NCBI GenBank assembly: GCA_026261815.1
Contig: JAMPIT010000174.1
Span: 15,996,001 to 16,060,000, forward strand
Source of the DNA: Monarcha castaneiventris obscurior
Taxonomy: Eukaryota; Chordata; Aves; Passeriformes; Monarchidae
Length of the DNA: 64,000 bases
Direction: 5' to 3'
Shown here: positions 49,160 through 60,558 of the stretch, one piece after another
Layout of the letters: each line of letters begins with the position of its first letter
Numbering within the stretch: position 1 is the first letter of the stretch
The notes under the pieces: generated by a model
What the model was told of the DNA's origin: nothing
Seen by the model: only the letters and a program-made list of their open reading frames with translations
The model's database searches: none
Position numbers and translations under genes: made by a program

Positions 49160-49310
49160 TAATAATACTTTTATATAGTAGCACTTTACATTTTCTGTGC
49201 TGTAAAAGCATTAACTAATTAATCTTCACAACAACCATCTGAGGTTGAGAAGTGAGGACTAATATCCCTTCCTTAAAGATAGAGAAGATAAAATACCAGG
49301 CATGTCAAGG
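49160..49310 (-). repeat. Old MIR/CORE-SINE-like fossil, minus strand
   Basis: TAGTAGCACTTTACATTTTC, AAAAGCATTAACTAATTAAT, CTTCACAACAACCATCTGAG and ACTAATATCCCTTCCTTAAA, then AGAGAAGATAAAATACC, match the reverse-complement MIR order (TAATCCTCACAACAACCC, GGTACTATTATTATCCCCAT, GAGGAAACTGAGG). Confidence 0.65.
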
Positions 49311-49904
49311 GCCCCTGTTCCTGACTATAGTGTGTTTTGTTTTGCAAGTGAGAAGGCCTCTGATACCAAATATGATGGGATAAAGTTGGATAGCCAGAGC
49401 TGGAGTCTCCGTCCCTCCCCCATGACAGGCTGCTGTTGAAAATTTGGCTTCAGGAGATATATTTTTTAGACTCCAAGCCAGGAAGGCCCTTAAGTATATG
49501 CTTAACATGAATCACAAATAACATGGGAAAGCCAACGGTCTCCTGTAAAAATATGTGTGTAGCTCAGTGCTTTGGTGGCTCAAGTCCAGAGACACAGATT
49601 TCTAAAGAGGCTTAAGTTCCTAAGTCTCGCTGGGGAGATGAAAAGTCAAAATCCCAAACTCCTGGGCCTTGATTTCTAGAGCCTGACTAGCAAGTCAGCA
49701 GATCTTTGTTCACATTTTAGTTTGCAGAATTTGGATCCTATGAACTCACACGGGGGAGGAGGCATTCACAAAAGCCCCTGGTCTCCTAGAAAGGTCAGGC
49801 CCTCTAAGCAATGAAGATATTCTTAACCACCTCAAGGGATTCTGCCCTGAACCATCCTCTGGACAAATTAGTCACTCAGCCTAAGCCACACAGTCTCAGA
49901 AAAA

Positions 49905-49970
49905 CAGAATCATAGCATCATTAAGCTTGGAAAAGACCCCCAAGATCATCAAGTCCAAACTTCTGTTGGA
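49905..49970 (-). mobile_element. CR1 LINE 3' end, minus strand (short)
   Basis: GAATCATAGCATCATTAAGC, TTGGAAAAGACCCCCAAG and ATCATCAAGTCCAAACTTCT are the final 65 bp of a CR1 3' UTR, extremely 5'-truncated. Confidence 0.88.
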
Positions 49971-50165
49971 AGACATATTCAGTTGCATAAAGTGGTGAAT
50001 TTTCTTGAGTGAGTGGGTGATATTTCTTTATTTCTTTACACAAATATTTCCCCAAGCTCCCTGAAAGGGCACATTTACCTATGTGTGCTTCAGTGAAGGG
50101 AATGGGATATTCTCACCATGAGACTGCATCTGTCTCAAAATTCAACAGCCAATTTTCATAACTGC

Positions 50166-50314
50166 ACCTTCCTGGAGGTGCTGGATCAAGCTATGAGCAA
50201 CCTGCTCTAGGGAAGGGTGTCCCTGCCCAATGCAAGGGGTTGGAACAAGATGACTTTTACCATCACCTCCAACCCAAAACATTCTACGATTCTATTCTAT
50301 GATTTTCTGATTCC
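50166..50314 (+). mobile_element. CR1 LINE 3' end, plus strand
   Basis: CTTCCTGGAGGTGCTGGATC, GAGCAACCTGCTCTAGGG, AAGGGTGTCCCTGCCC, GGGGTTGGAACAAGATGA, CACCTCCAACCCAAAACATT and a tail of CTACGATTCTATTCTATGAT. Immediately followed, tail to tail, by a minus-strand CR1. Confidence 0.94.
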
Positions 50315-50374
50315 ATTAGCTCAGCTTCAAAACTAAGCAAATTGGATCTCAGAGCTTTTATGATGGATACACCT

Positions 50375-50835
50375 TAGAATCTTAGAAACTTAGAATGGTT
50401 TGTGTTGGAAGGAACCTTAAAGATCATATTGTTCCAGCCCCTCTGCCATGGCCAGGGACACCTTCCACTAGACCAGGTTGCTCAGAGGTCCAACCAACCT
50501 GGCCTTAAACACTTCTGACTGTGGGGCAGCTACAACTTCTCTCAGCAACCTCTCCCAGTGTCCCACCAGACTTATAGTAAAGAATTTTCCCCCTAATAGC
50601 TAATCTAAACCTACCCTCACTCAGTTTGAAGCCACTGCCCATTGTTCTGTCACTGCATGCCCCTGCAAAAAGTCTCTTTCCATTTTTCTTGCAGGCTCCC
50701 TTCAGGTGCTAGAAGGCCCCAGTCAGGTCTCTCAGAAGCCTTCTGTTCTCCAGACTGAACAACCCCAATTCTCTCAGCCTTTCACAGTGGCAGAGGTGCT
50801 CCATCTCTCTAACCAGCTTGGCTGTCCTTTGGTAA
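50375..50835 (-). mobile_element. CR1 LINE 3' end, minus strand (longest copy)
   Basis: Worn tail (TTAGAATCTTAGAAACTTAG), then GTGTTGGAAGGAACCTTAAA, CCCTCTGCCATGGCCAGGG, CCACTAGACCAGGTTGCTCA, CTAATCTAAACCTACCCTCA, GTTTGAAGCCACTGCCCATT, CCCCAGTCAGGTCTCTCAGA, CAACCCCAATTCTCTCAGCC and GCTTGGCTGTCCTTTGG. About 460 bp, reaching into the end of ORF2. Confidence 0.95.
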
Positions 50836-52103
50836 CCTCAGTGCAAGGGATTTAGTCAAAATATTGTCCTTTGAGACACCTCCAAGACAAGCCCAGCTGA
50901 AGCCACCATAGCTGGATAGCCAGCAAGGTGCCTCTCTCTCACTGTCTCTCCCCTGTAAAGGCACTTTGGATAGCTAGTTTAGATTAAATATCCAAATTTA
51001 AAATGGCCAAAATTAGATCAGGCAAATGTGCATGTGACTTGTATATTATTCTGTCTTACAGGAGGCTGAAAAATCACTCCTGATAAACTTACATGATGGT
51101 TTCTAGTGATGGTTCCATGGTTAAGTAGTTTCCAATATCAGCCGGAGTAGGACTTGAAGTTGTGCCCTTCTTGGAAACAGGCACATACCTCAGCCTCAGT
51201 TTAATCCTGGTGTATTATTCCAGATATGGCTCTTTGAATTTCCTCCTTGGTATTTATTTTAAAGCAAAGTTTAGGTACAAAATACTGCTTTTTTAGCATT
51301 AGTTGAATACAATAGGACAACCTTGTCCAGCAAAGCAAAGGTGGCTGCAAGGAGAGCTCTGATCACGTTCTAGCATGCCAAGTTGAGATTTTGGCTGGCA
51401 CTAACAAGCGTTGCAACATTTATTAATTCATTACTTGGGAAATTGTCTCACCCAGTTTCTTCAGGCTGCACCTCACTCATTGCTAAACGTTTGGAGAATA
51501 AGTTAAAGATGCCTCATGTTATTTCAAAGACTTAGTCACTGTTGTTTGGGTGTGGGCACTCTAACCTGGGCTTCAGAAATTGAAAATAAATGAGAGGTGG
51601 AGGTACAGAAACTATTCTCATCAAAACCAGAGGGAAATGAAGAAGCAGAAAGATGAACCCTCAAGTAATTAAAAAAAAAAACAACAAAAAATGAAGCTGT
51701 CTCCTTAGTTCAAAAGGTATAAAAGAATCTCTGTTGGATACTGAAAATCCTGAATAAGTGATAATCTGGGAGACCTCTAGTAGTTACTGAAACATAGAGC
51801 AGTACAGTGCATGTGCTATCTGAGGAACATCATATCACATAACCTGATATGCATCAGTATTTTGGCATCCTTTTAAATGTATAAAAATGCCAATGGAAAA
51901 TAAATAGGTAGTTAATAAACCAGAATAAGCCTTCAAATTGATGCAGATAATTTCATTTTTCTGATGTTCTTCTGGTGTGTCTTCTTTTACCAGGGTCCTA
52001 CAGGTCTGGGAACATTTTATCCAAACAACTACTTCTTTCTGAAAGTCTGCAAGCATTTTTAGGATTCACAATCTTGACTTGAAAATGACAATATCATAAC
52101 TTA
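50836..52103. other. Gene-free sequence
   Basis: No gene or repeat family recognised except a short A-rich tract near 51669-51690. Confidence 0.5.
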
Positions 52104-52182
52104 GGACAGATAAAGAGGAAATTCTTCTCTGTGAGGGTGGTGAGGCACTGGCACAGGTTGCCCAGAGTAGCTGTGGATTGGA
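52104..52182 (+). mobile_element. CR1 LINE fragment, plus strand (short, old)
   Basis: GACAGATAAAGAGGAAATTC, TTCTCTGTGAGGGTGGTGAG and GCACTGGCACAGGTTGCCCA, then AGCTGTGGATTGGA, match the CR1 block that reads GGAAAAATTTCTTCAC, GAGGGTGGT and CAGGCTGCCCAG. Both sides are truncated or decayed. Confidence 0.75.
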
Positions 52183-54780
52183 ACATAAAAAAAAAAGTAA
52201 CACATGGACAGATATGAACAAGATCCAGTGAAAGAGTTTCAAATCATACTCCCTCAACTGTAAGTCCAAGTGCTCCCTGGTCCCTTCCCTGGGTTTTAGA
52301 CTTCAGAAGACTGAGATTCCTTACTGTTATCACAATTATGAGACTCAGTATAAAAATAGCCAAGGAAAACCTAATAGTCTATATTATACACAACATCAGT
52401 AGAACATCTTGTTCTCAGTTCTACATTGTCTCTAACGTTTAATGAACCGTTAGGGTTTTTTTAATGTGATTTCATTATATCAATAAGATTTTGGGAGTCT
52501 GCTAGCAACCTGAATTGAGCATGTGCAGTATTCTAAGCTAAAAAGAACCTTAACAGGTTAAAACATAAGAATAACTAAACTAGCTTTCTTTAGCCAAACA
52601 ATGGAGTATGTAAATTGCAAATCTAGACTTCGTCTAGGCTAGTCCATATTAAAAATAAATTGAAAAACATTGCAGACATTTTTAATTTAGCATGAAGGCA
52701 AAAACATTGCTGAAAGATTACTGTAATGGAGTATAGTTAATTCCATTCAATTCTTTTTCATGGTTCTTAAGGATAGGTCAGAATAAATATTAAATCCACA
52801 GGAGATTTATTGCTTCCTTGGAAAATCAATATGCCGTGAATCAACATTAACATGAACTTTGGACATTCTGTGTGTTTTCTTTCCTGGGAAATTTTTTGTA
52901 AGTCTGGCTGAATCCATGGATAGTCTCACCAGGACCCATGAAAAACTGTATGCAGCATCATGCCAGCTAACTGTGATTAATACAGGGAATTAGCTAGGTT
53001 TGAGGCTGGTGAGATCTGAGAACATTCTTAAAGAAGGTGGAGAATCGAGAGCTAAGCCTTGAACGCAACTGAACTTGGTTTAAACTGACTTGGAGTCACG
53101 GTCAACATTGTGCAAGTGCCTCAGACTTCACCAACATGTTAAACACAGCCAACATTTGTAATGGATACTGCCCCACCTCCCCAGCCTTTGCTAATATGGC
53201 ACATAATTATATGTCATCAATATTACCACCCTCCTTTCCTGGTATCTCTCTTTCCATCTACTCCTTCTGTCTGTTGCCATCACTGATTAAAATTTTGCTT
53301 AGCTGCTATTGGAATGTAGGTTGGGTTTGTGCTCAACTCCCCAGCACTTCATACAAGGTTGGCATACGCTGGCAACTTGTTTGGACCAAAAGTCAGGAAT
53401 CTGGGGCAACATTTCACCTTGAGTGCAACCCTCCTGACTAAAGTCTGTTATTTAAATAAATTTTGATTTTGGTTTTGTTTGATTGTTGGGTTTTTTCGCC
53501 CTGCAAAATCTTCTGTCAGAGGTCAGTTCAGCACAAGGCTGATGTTATTCAGCTTTAGATTCAGACACTTAAATTTAGAGGTTTAATTACATGACTATAG
53601 ATTTAACTCAGTTGCCTACACAGCTATTTAATGCCATTTGAGAAACCATGGTATATCTGATAGATGTTTTTAGGCCTTGCATATTTTACTTGGGATTTAT
53701 AGGAGACCCTCAGGCCCTCTCTGACCCTTCCTGGTACCCCAGGGTATTGCCAATGCCAGAAAAACCCATGGTTAGGAAGGTGGACACGCACTTAGTTTTG
53801 GTCAGTTGAATCTCTCTCATATGGAAAAAATAGGAGTTTAAACACCAGCTGATAAAGAAACCTGAATGGAGACACCTAATTTGGGTAAGGGAGCCTGGAG
53901 TCAAGATAATCTTCACCTGGGCTGGTTTCTGTTACTTAAAAATGTCCCACTGAAGTTTTCCTGTCCCTCTATCATCCCCATCTTTTCCACACAAGATACC
54001 AGTCCATACAACCTCCATCCTGTCTCTACACCACAAGGCTGGGAAGCTTTGTAGACCTTAGGCAAGGCTGGTGTAGCCCACAGGCTTTTTGATCGTGCTG
54101 CAGGTGAGAGCTCTGCAAATTGGCTCCAGTGGGAAGAGGTTGGATCTTTGATTCTTGTTATCAGAGGTAATGCACTGAAACCCGGCAAGCCTGATGAGGT
54201 TCCTGAAATAATCTCACTGTTGTATCTTGTTATACAGAAATGACTCATGTTTAGGAACAGATTTACTTGCAGTTGAAGTGAATAAGGAGGAAAGGAGAAC
54301 TGTGAGATATTTAGCTCTTCTAAACTAAAGACCTTGTTTGACCACTAGGACATTGGTAACACACATGTTCCTAATCCAGTGCAGCACCAAATTTTCAGGT
54401 GCCCTCATACAGCTACGAGGAGCTAGGAAAAAAGCTTCTTATACAAAAATGCAAAGTATCTGTCAGGGGAGATGGAGTTTCTACCTTGGTCTCCCACCTG
54501 AAACCTTGGCCACCTTTCTACCCCCTGAAACTCTCCTCTTTCTATATGCTTTACTTTTTGATTGTGAAACATTCCAAATTCATTCAGCGTTAACAAACTG
54601 ATGATGAAACAGGTATTGGCTTGAATGGGAACTCAATAGAAACAGTTTCTATTTAAACTGGAATGGAATTGAAAAATGCTCTGCTAAACTCTCTGGGGCA
54701 GGGTTTACCTCTTACCACTGAAATGAAAATCACACAGCAATTGGCCTTCAAGGTGTGTCCATATTTCAAGTAATGGTAAA

Positions 54781-54962
54781 AATAATAAATACAATGATGC
54801 TGATGTTGTTGACAATATAATAATGATAATAGAAGATATTATAGTATTAATTGAAGAGACCCACTGCATGAAAGTACAGAGCATGACATTCCAGCATAAT
54901 TTTTATTTTTTAATATAATTCAATATTTTTATAATTATTTTATAATTTTTATAATTACTAAT
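54781..54962. repeat. AT-rich low-complexity region
   Basis: Stretches of ATAATAATGATAATA and ATTTTTATAATTATTTTATA with almost no G or C. Confidence 0.75.
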
Positions 54963-55959
54963 GTTATTTCAGTTATCCATCAGCACATTGTGGGTGGAAA
55001 TAACTTGGGGTGTAACTGATGGAGTTAGTTGTGGGGTTTTTTTTCCTTTTCTTTTTTTTCTAGCTGAATTTCTTGATGTGTATGCTTTTCCACGCAGATG
55101 GCACCTTTGGCAACAGCCTACCTGGCAGGATTTCAGGGCACCATTAATCTATCAAAGCAATGCTAATGAAGTTGGACTCTTAACAGTTTACTCACCATCT
55201 GCTTCTAACCGTCATCCTTCCCTGTGCTGTCCCTAATGCTCCTCTTGTGGAGGATGGGAACTCTGAACAGCATTGATTAATGGGCTTTACTGCTACAGCT
55301 ACCAGCTCCCCATAATGCTTTTGCTGAAAACAGTGTTAAAAAGTCAAAGCCACATCTTTTGAAAAACTTTGCAGAAGCCAAAGGTCAAGTTTTAGACTCT
55401 CAAAATAGCCAAATTTTGCCTGACCCTGTAGACACCTAGGTTTCCATAGGTTTCTGTCTTTCCTTTAGACTAGATGACATGAAAAAGTTATTAAATTTAG
55501 ACTAACATAGAATACCATAGTTTGTAATTGACATGAAATATTTCTGACTTTATTGCAAGACTGAAAACAAAAATGTTCGGGGCTCATTTGTCTAAAACAC
55601 CTACCTGTTTTTTCCAGTGATATTCCTTGGTCTAAATAAAAGCACTGACTGTCCACAAACCTCACCTCACATTATATCTCCAGACCAAAAGAGTTACCAC
55701 AGCCACCATTCTTCCAGTAAAACCCTCTTCTGCAACAGGCTCATGTTGCCAAGGTGTTCCACACCTATTCTCATTCCACCACGAACTGGATTTGCAAACT
55801 AGGTGGTTTCCCTGCCTATCTGGCTCACAGGACCTAAGCCAGAAACATTCTCAGAGCACAATGAAACGCATCCAAGAGAAGGAGATTTATAACCCTCTTG
55901 CTGACTCCTTTTTATTCAAAAGTCTCATGGCTTCACCTGGAACAGGGCAGTCCCAGGTG

Positions 55960-56045
55960 CAAGTTTCTCCTGAGGGGGTTTGAAACCACATCTCTATTTC
56001 TCTACCTCCCAGGAGAATACCCTAACCACCAAGAGATAGTCCAGG
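55960..56045 (-). repeat. tRNA-derived SINE head (fossil), minus strand
   Basis: On the minus strand, an A-box-like TATCTCTTGGTGGTTAGGG (56020-56038) is followed about 35 bp downstream by a B-box-like GTGGTTTCAAACCCC (55975-55989; compare GGTTCGANNCC). This spacing fits an internal polymerase III promoter. The SINE body probably continues leftwards to about 55780. The TGGGAGGTAG-type spacer and gene-like boxes resemble an old amniote tRNA-derived SINE. Confidence 0.6.
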
Positions 56046-56839
56046 AGATTGTGGGTCTCACAATCTCTTCCAGTAAATCTGTTCCACTTTAATTAAATAT
56101 TCATTGTGCTTTTGGAAGACATCATCACTCCAGACACAGGCAGAAAGGGAAAACTTGGGTTTCTAATCCCATATCTAACAGATATGCTCAGCGTGATGCA
56201 CTGGGTTTGTTAAACTAATTTTAGAAGTTGCATGCCTTATTCTGTGAGTTTGCCCAGGGAGAGCACAGGCTCCCTTTGAAGCTTCATACCCAGTCAGGAG
56301 CCAAAATCAGACACTGCACCAATGAGCAAAGTTCTAGTCTTTCTGCATCTCTTGTGGATAATACATCACTACCTGAATTATTTACTTTTAATTAGAAAAA
56401 GGAAATAATAACAACAACTCCACAATGTCGTAATTATAGAGACACAGTGATTTATTAATAACAGTTGCTGCATTCATATGGGCTAAGCAACTTAGGGCAG
56501 TGAGTAAAACCATCAATTATAACTGCTGCAACATTTATAAGACATGCCAATGACAGTGACATGTTCAGCATTACAGTTTATGTGATTATCAATAAAATGA
56601 TGGGAAAAATGGTAGAATTCTGAGCCTAACTTACTGTCACCATCAAAAGAGAGGAAAGCAAGGGCTTGGTGATGGGGAGTAGAAAAGTTTGAGGCACCAA
56701 AAAATTGCTCATAATGAAAAATAGACCAGGAAAAAAAAGAGGATAAACAAACATGAGGGATGTGATAGAGATCATAAAATTGGTTGTTTCCAATTACCCC
56801 GTTTCATATTACATGAATAATGAAGCATCCTATGGAATG

Positions 56840-56998
56840 GGATGGCAAGACATTGAGAGAGGATAAAGGGGAAGACATTTTTTCACAATAGATAATTGAC
56901 CTGTGGAACTGATTGCCACACGATAGCTGCAAGTCCAAGAGCTTAGCAGGTTTTAAAAAGGATTAAACATGTATAGGGATAATTAGTTCATCCATTAT
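56840..56998 (+). mobile_element. Old L3/CR1-like LINE fragment, plus strand
   Basis: ACCTGTGGAACTGATTGCCA, CAAGTCCAAGAGCTTAGCAG, GTTTTAAAAAGGATTAAACA and TGTATAGGGATAATTAG follow the order of an old amniote L3/CR1 3' region (CTGTGGAACTCATTGCC, GCCAAGAGCTTAGCA, GGATTAGACATTTATATGG). It is clearly older than the other CR1 copies. Confidence 0.7.
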
Positions 56999-57657
56999 TA
57001 AACAAGATAAGTTTTATTAGTCACTAGTTATATTAAACAAGATAAAGACCTTGTAGGAAAGTTAAATTCTTACCCAGTGAGAAATTCCTGAATATCAACT
57101 TCCAATGGCATTTCCAAAAATAAATATTTTTCTGCCCTATTTCATGGGAAATTTTGAATTTTAGTTTCAAAAAAGCCAGCATGCCTCTGACTAATATAAT
57201 TAGCAAATAATGTGATTTCATCTTGTCTTAAAGCTGGATTAGCACTGACATGTCCTGGCTAATATTTGTTATCTGCACTGAAGTAACTCCTATAAAACGA
57301 AATGGATATCAAGGGTTTTCTGTAGAAAAGCAAGAAAGAGACCTCAAATATCTTTTCAAAGTGTTTCCAACTGAGATTAAATTTAGTTTCTAGAAGGCAT
57401 TTCTACCCCGAGAAAATCACATCCTATATACTTTTAGGGTAATTGGATATCTTGCATTCTAGAGTGACAGTGCTCACCTGAGGACTCCACCTATGTGCAA
57501 TCAACCACTTTTCTTTGTCACTCATTCTGAAAATATTAATTTTTCCTGGCTCAGGTTCTATCATATGCTGGAATTTATGAGGAGCATCTGCAGGAAGATA
57601 TTCCTCCTTAGCTTTCCAGTTAGTGGAGAGAGTAGCTACATCCAGATGGTGGTTTCA

Positions 57658-57725
57658 AGAATCATGGGACCACACAGACATTTAGGCTAGAAGGGACTTT
57701 TGGAGGTCATCAAGTCACAGTAGAG
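57658..57725 (-). mobile_element. Old CR1 3' end, minus strand (short)
   Basis: AGAATCATGGGACCACACAG, TTTAGGCTAGAAGGGACTTT and TGGAGGTCATCAAGTCAC resemble the first bases of a reversed CR1 3' UTR of the AAGGGACCTCGAGAGGTCATC type. The part to about 57790 is too decayed to assign. Confidence 0.65.
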
Positions 57726-58685
57726 TTTGCAGTGAAATTAGACCAGGCTTTGAAGGCCTTTTTAACTTCTGAATCACTCTGTGGAAGTCGGTATCTCTCT
57801 TCCTACAGAAAACTCTGGTAACAACAGAAGGAACTCAGAAGAAAAAGAAGCATAAATGAACAGCTCAGAGTAATTGGGGTAAATCCTGGCCATCCTCAGA
57901 TTTTCACCTTGTCTCCCTCATGTCATAATATCCTTTCGACACTCCTTGCTCACTCATCCAAATGTGTCATTAACCCTTAAATGGGCATTTTCTAATAGTT
58001 ACAACAAAAGAAGAGCTGTGTCCTGAAATGGCTGCTATATTCCCTTCTGGCTCTATTCCCTGATAACTTTAAAAATAGATTTCATAGCTCATTCCTGAAA
58101 TACATCTTGTGCCTTATACTTCTTTTCTCTCTCCCTGTTACTCAGCTGATCACGTTTCCCTCCCTTTTTCTTATGCAGTCTATTGCTCAAAACTGGGGCT
58201 AAAATAATTTTGGAAACAACCTGTACCAAAGAATGACCTTTAAAAGAAGTAAGCTATTATTGAGGAACCATATTTTCTTTGGTGCTTTTCTTACTAAAGT
58301 AAAATTGTTTCCACAATTTTTCATTTTGGTAGTACCTTGCTTAGAGTTGTATGTTGAAGTGGTTAGGACAGTACTCTGCTTAAATCCAACACAACCTCTA
58401 TCTCAACCCTCTGCTTGCAACTAAAGTGTAGACATACCTTATACACAGCTCTTGATGGCAATCTTGTCAACCATTAATGTAAAAGAACTCAGAATCCTGT
58501 TCCAAGAATTCATGAGATTGACATCAAATTGTTTCCTTCACTTGGCTTTTGATTATTGTGCCCTTAGGGTTATTCAGGTACAGGCACATCATCAAACTTC
58601 ATTTCATTTGTCCTGTATTAATAATTTTTTTATGGTAGGCAAGTATGCCATGGATTATTGGAGCACTGCATGTTTTTGAATGTGT

Positions 58686-58845
58686 TTATCTTCACATCAC
58701 TCTTATGAGGAAATCAAGTACATTCATTCCTGTTTCACACATTAGGAGCTGAAGCACAGGAAAGAAAAAATAACTTGCTGAACAGTTGTGTCCATGGCAG
58801 AGCAAGGACTCCAAAAACCAAACCCACTCTTCAGTTCAGAGATTC
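58686..58845 (-). repeat. Old MIR/CORE-SINE-like fossil, minus strand
   Basis: TTATCTTCACATCACTCTTA, GAGGAAATCAAGTACATTCA, CTGTTTCACACATTAGGAGC, TGAAGCACAGGAAAG, AATAACTTGCTGAACAGTTG and GGCAGAGCAAGGACTCCAAA follow the reverse-complement MIR order through the CAGAGCCGGGATTCGAACCC-type block. Confidence 0.7.
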
Positions 58846-59237
58846 ATTTCTACTGTACTGAAATCCGAGATCATTCCATAATCACATGCTTCCAGGAGCT
58901 GAGACAAAGTGCAAACCATAACAAAAATTCCCCAGAAAACCTAAGAATTTATGTTTTTGTAGGTTTCTAGGTATCTATAGACTGAGACACTCTTTTAAAT
59001 TCTCTTTTTGGTCCAACTCAGTATTTCCTTTTAAGAACCAAATGCCCCACATCTGTCCCCAAGACATCAACAGCAAAAGGTAGATGTTGCTCTAAATAAT
59101 GACTGTGTACCTCTAAGTGTCACTTTTCCCTCAATTCTTAGTCTGACAGCTCAATTTCACAGAGAAGTACTCTTGTTCATCCTTATTGCTTTATCCCATA
59201 TAACTTCATCACCCACCTCGTTCCTCATTCTCTTTTT

Positions 59238-59283
59238 CCCATTCCACTTCTTTTCTTTATCCCATTCCACTTCTTTTCTTTAT
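59238..59283. repeat. Perfect 23-bp tandem duplication
   Basis: Units 59238-59260 and 59261-59283 are identical (CCCATTCCACTTCTTTTCTT then TAT). Confidence 0.95.
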
Positions 59284-59649
59284 CTCCCTTCCCTGACCCA
59301 TATACAATTCTGTTGTACTTGTAAGGTTGTTTTTTTTAAACTCACACTGCTGTGGGTTATTCCCACAAGCTCTGGAAAAATCAGTCCTACATTACAGGAT
59401 GTGTGAGCAAACTGGCCAGGTTACAGAGCAGCAGCTCTAGGTTAAGTCACACTGTGTTCCCAAAACACCTGTTAGAGCTCTCCAAAACATTTCACTCGCA
59501 ACAACTTGCTGCAACACATAGAGACCTTTCCAGAAACATGCTCACCTGGGAACTTTCTGGTGCTGGTGCTGTGGCTTGTCTAAATAATAACTAGCTCTCT
59601 GCAGTGCTAAACATTATCTCTGACTGTTTTGACAATGATGTACAATACT

Positions 59650-59666
59650 AAAAAAAAAAAAAAAAA
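59650..59666. repeat. Poly(A) run (17 A)
   Basis: Uninterrupted A run followed by GAAAAAGG. No retrocopy recognised upstream. Confidence 0.85.
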
Positions 59667-59989
59667 GAAAAAGGCTAAACAGGCTGAATTCTGTCTTTTA
59701 GTTTTAATTTATTTTTTACTATAGATGGGCTGTAGATAGGTGGGTTAATCTGGAGATATCTCCAGGCAGTTGGTAATACCAATTTAACATGGCTCTGTTT
59801 GCATTTTATCTCAGCTGAGATGCTAAATTAAACATGCATTTAAAAATAATGGCATCTGAACAGGGTGTCTCATTCTATTTTAGCCGGTTGCAGTATTTTG
59901 TTATGTCTGCATGTTACTCTGTAAATGTTTGTGTTCCTTATCCTGATTACAGATGCAATTTTACAGCCTGTTTATTGATTTTAAAACTT

Positions 59990-60190
59990 TAGAATACCAT
60001 TGACATCGGCCATAAGGAACCTCATTTGTCTGGCAAGAGATTGCAGAAGGAATTTTAGACCTGATTAATTTGGTCTTGTGTCGCTTTTCCACTTGAACTT
60101 GTAATAGGAAGGCTACATATTCATTGTATTGTTTGTATTTGTAAGAAGCCAATGCATCACATTGGTGTATTTAAACACATGCAAGATTTT
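59990..60190. promoter_or_regulatory. Candidate conserved non-coding element (unproven)
   Basis: Information-rich, non-repetitive stretch with GAACCTCATTTGTCTGGCAA, CCTGATTAATTTGGTC and ATTCATTGTATTGTTTGTAT, carrying homeodomain-, SOX- and forkhead-type cores. The call rests on appearance only. Confidence 0.15.
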
Positions 60191-60466
60191 TCTTTCCTTT
60201 CTTATTCATTGTAGTTATCTTGTATAAACAGTTTGAAATAAATAAGTGTACACATGAAAATAGATAAGAATTCACAAGGTTCTGTTAAAGAAACACACAC
60301 AACTAAATATGTACTGCTTTTCTCCCTGTAAATAACAAGTCCAAATAACAGTGCATTTTTGATATTCAGTCAAAACTACAGGAGTTAGGTCACTTTAAAT
60401 TTTGCCTGAGTAAAGATTTCATGATCTGACCTAAGAATTAGCATAATATTTAGCACTAACAGCACC

Positions 60467-60488
60467 AAAAAAAAAAAAAAAAAAAAAA
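60467..60488. repeat. Poly(A) run (22 A)
   Basis: Longest A run in the window. The DNA upstream is not a recognisable retrocopy. Confidence 0.88.
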
Positions 60489-60558
60489 GAATAGAAAGAC
60501 TTCTTCAAGGACACCTCTCAGGCTGGAGTCTAAGCCAAGAATAACAACTGATTTAGAC

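Larger units (their letters stand above)
48537..49904. other. Gene-free sequence made largely of old, decayed repeats
   Basis: Holds the possible DNA-transposon relic (48700-48910), a MIR-like fossil (49160-49310) and a stretch at 49595-49680 (AAGAGGCTTAAGTTCCTAAG, CAAAATCCCAAACTCCTGGG) that may be another old palindromic repeat but is too worn to name. Confidence 0.4.
52183..56839. other. Gene-free AT-rich sequence
   Basis: Apart from the SINE remnant near 55.8-56.05 kb, no gene is visible. Region 54780-54960 is extremely AT-rich (AATAAT and ATTTTTATAATT repeats). A T-rich tract at 55035-55072 ends in TTTTTTTTCTAG. Confidence 0.45.

Noticed and set aside
49595..49680. Possible old palindromic repeat (GGCTTAAGTTCCTAAG)
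   Set aside because: Resemblance is limited to short motifs and no second arm could be fixed.
58340..58400. A-box-like GAAGTGGTTAGGACAGTAC as another tRNA-derived SINE
   Set aside because: No convincing B box follows at the right distance.
60467..60488. Poly(A) run as the end of a processed pseudogene
   Set aside because: No recognisable retrocopy body upstream.
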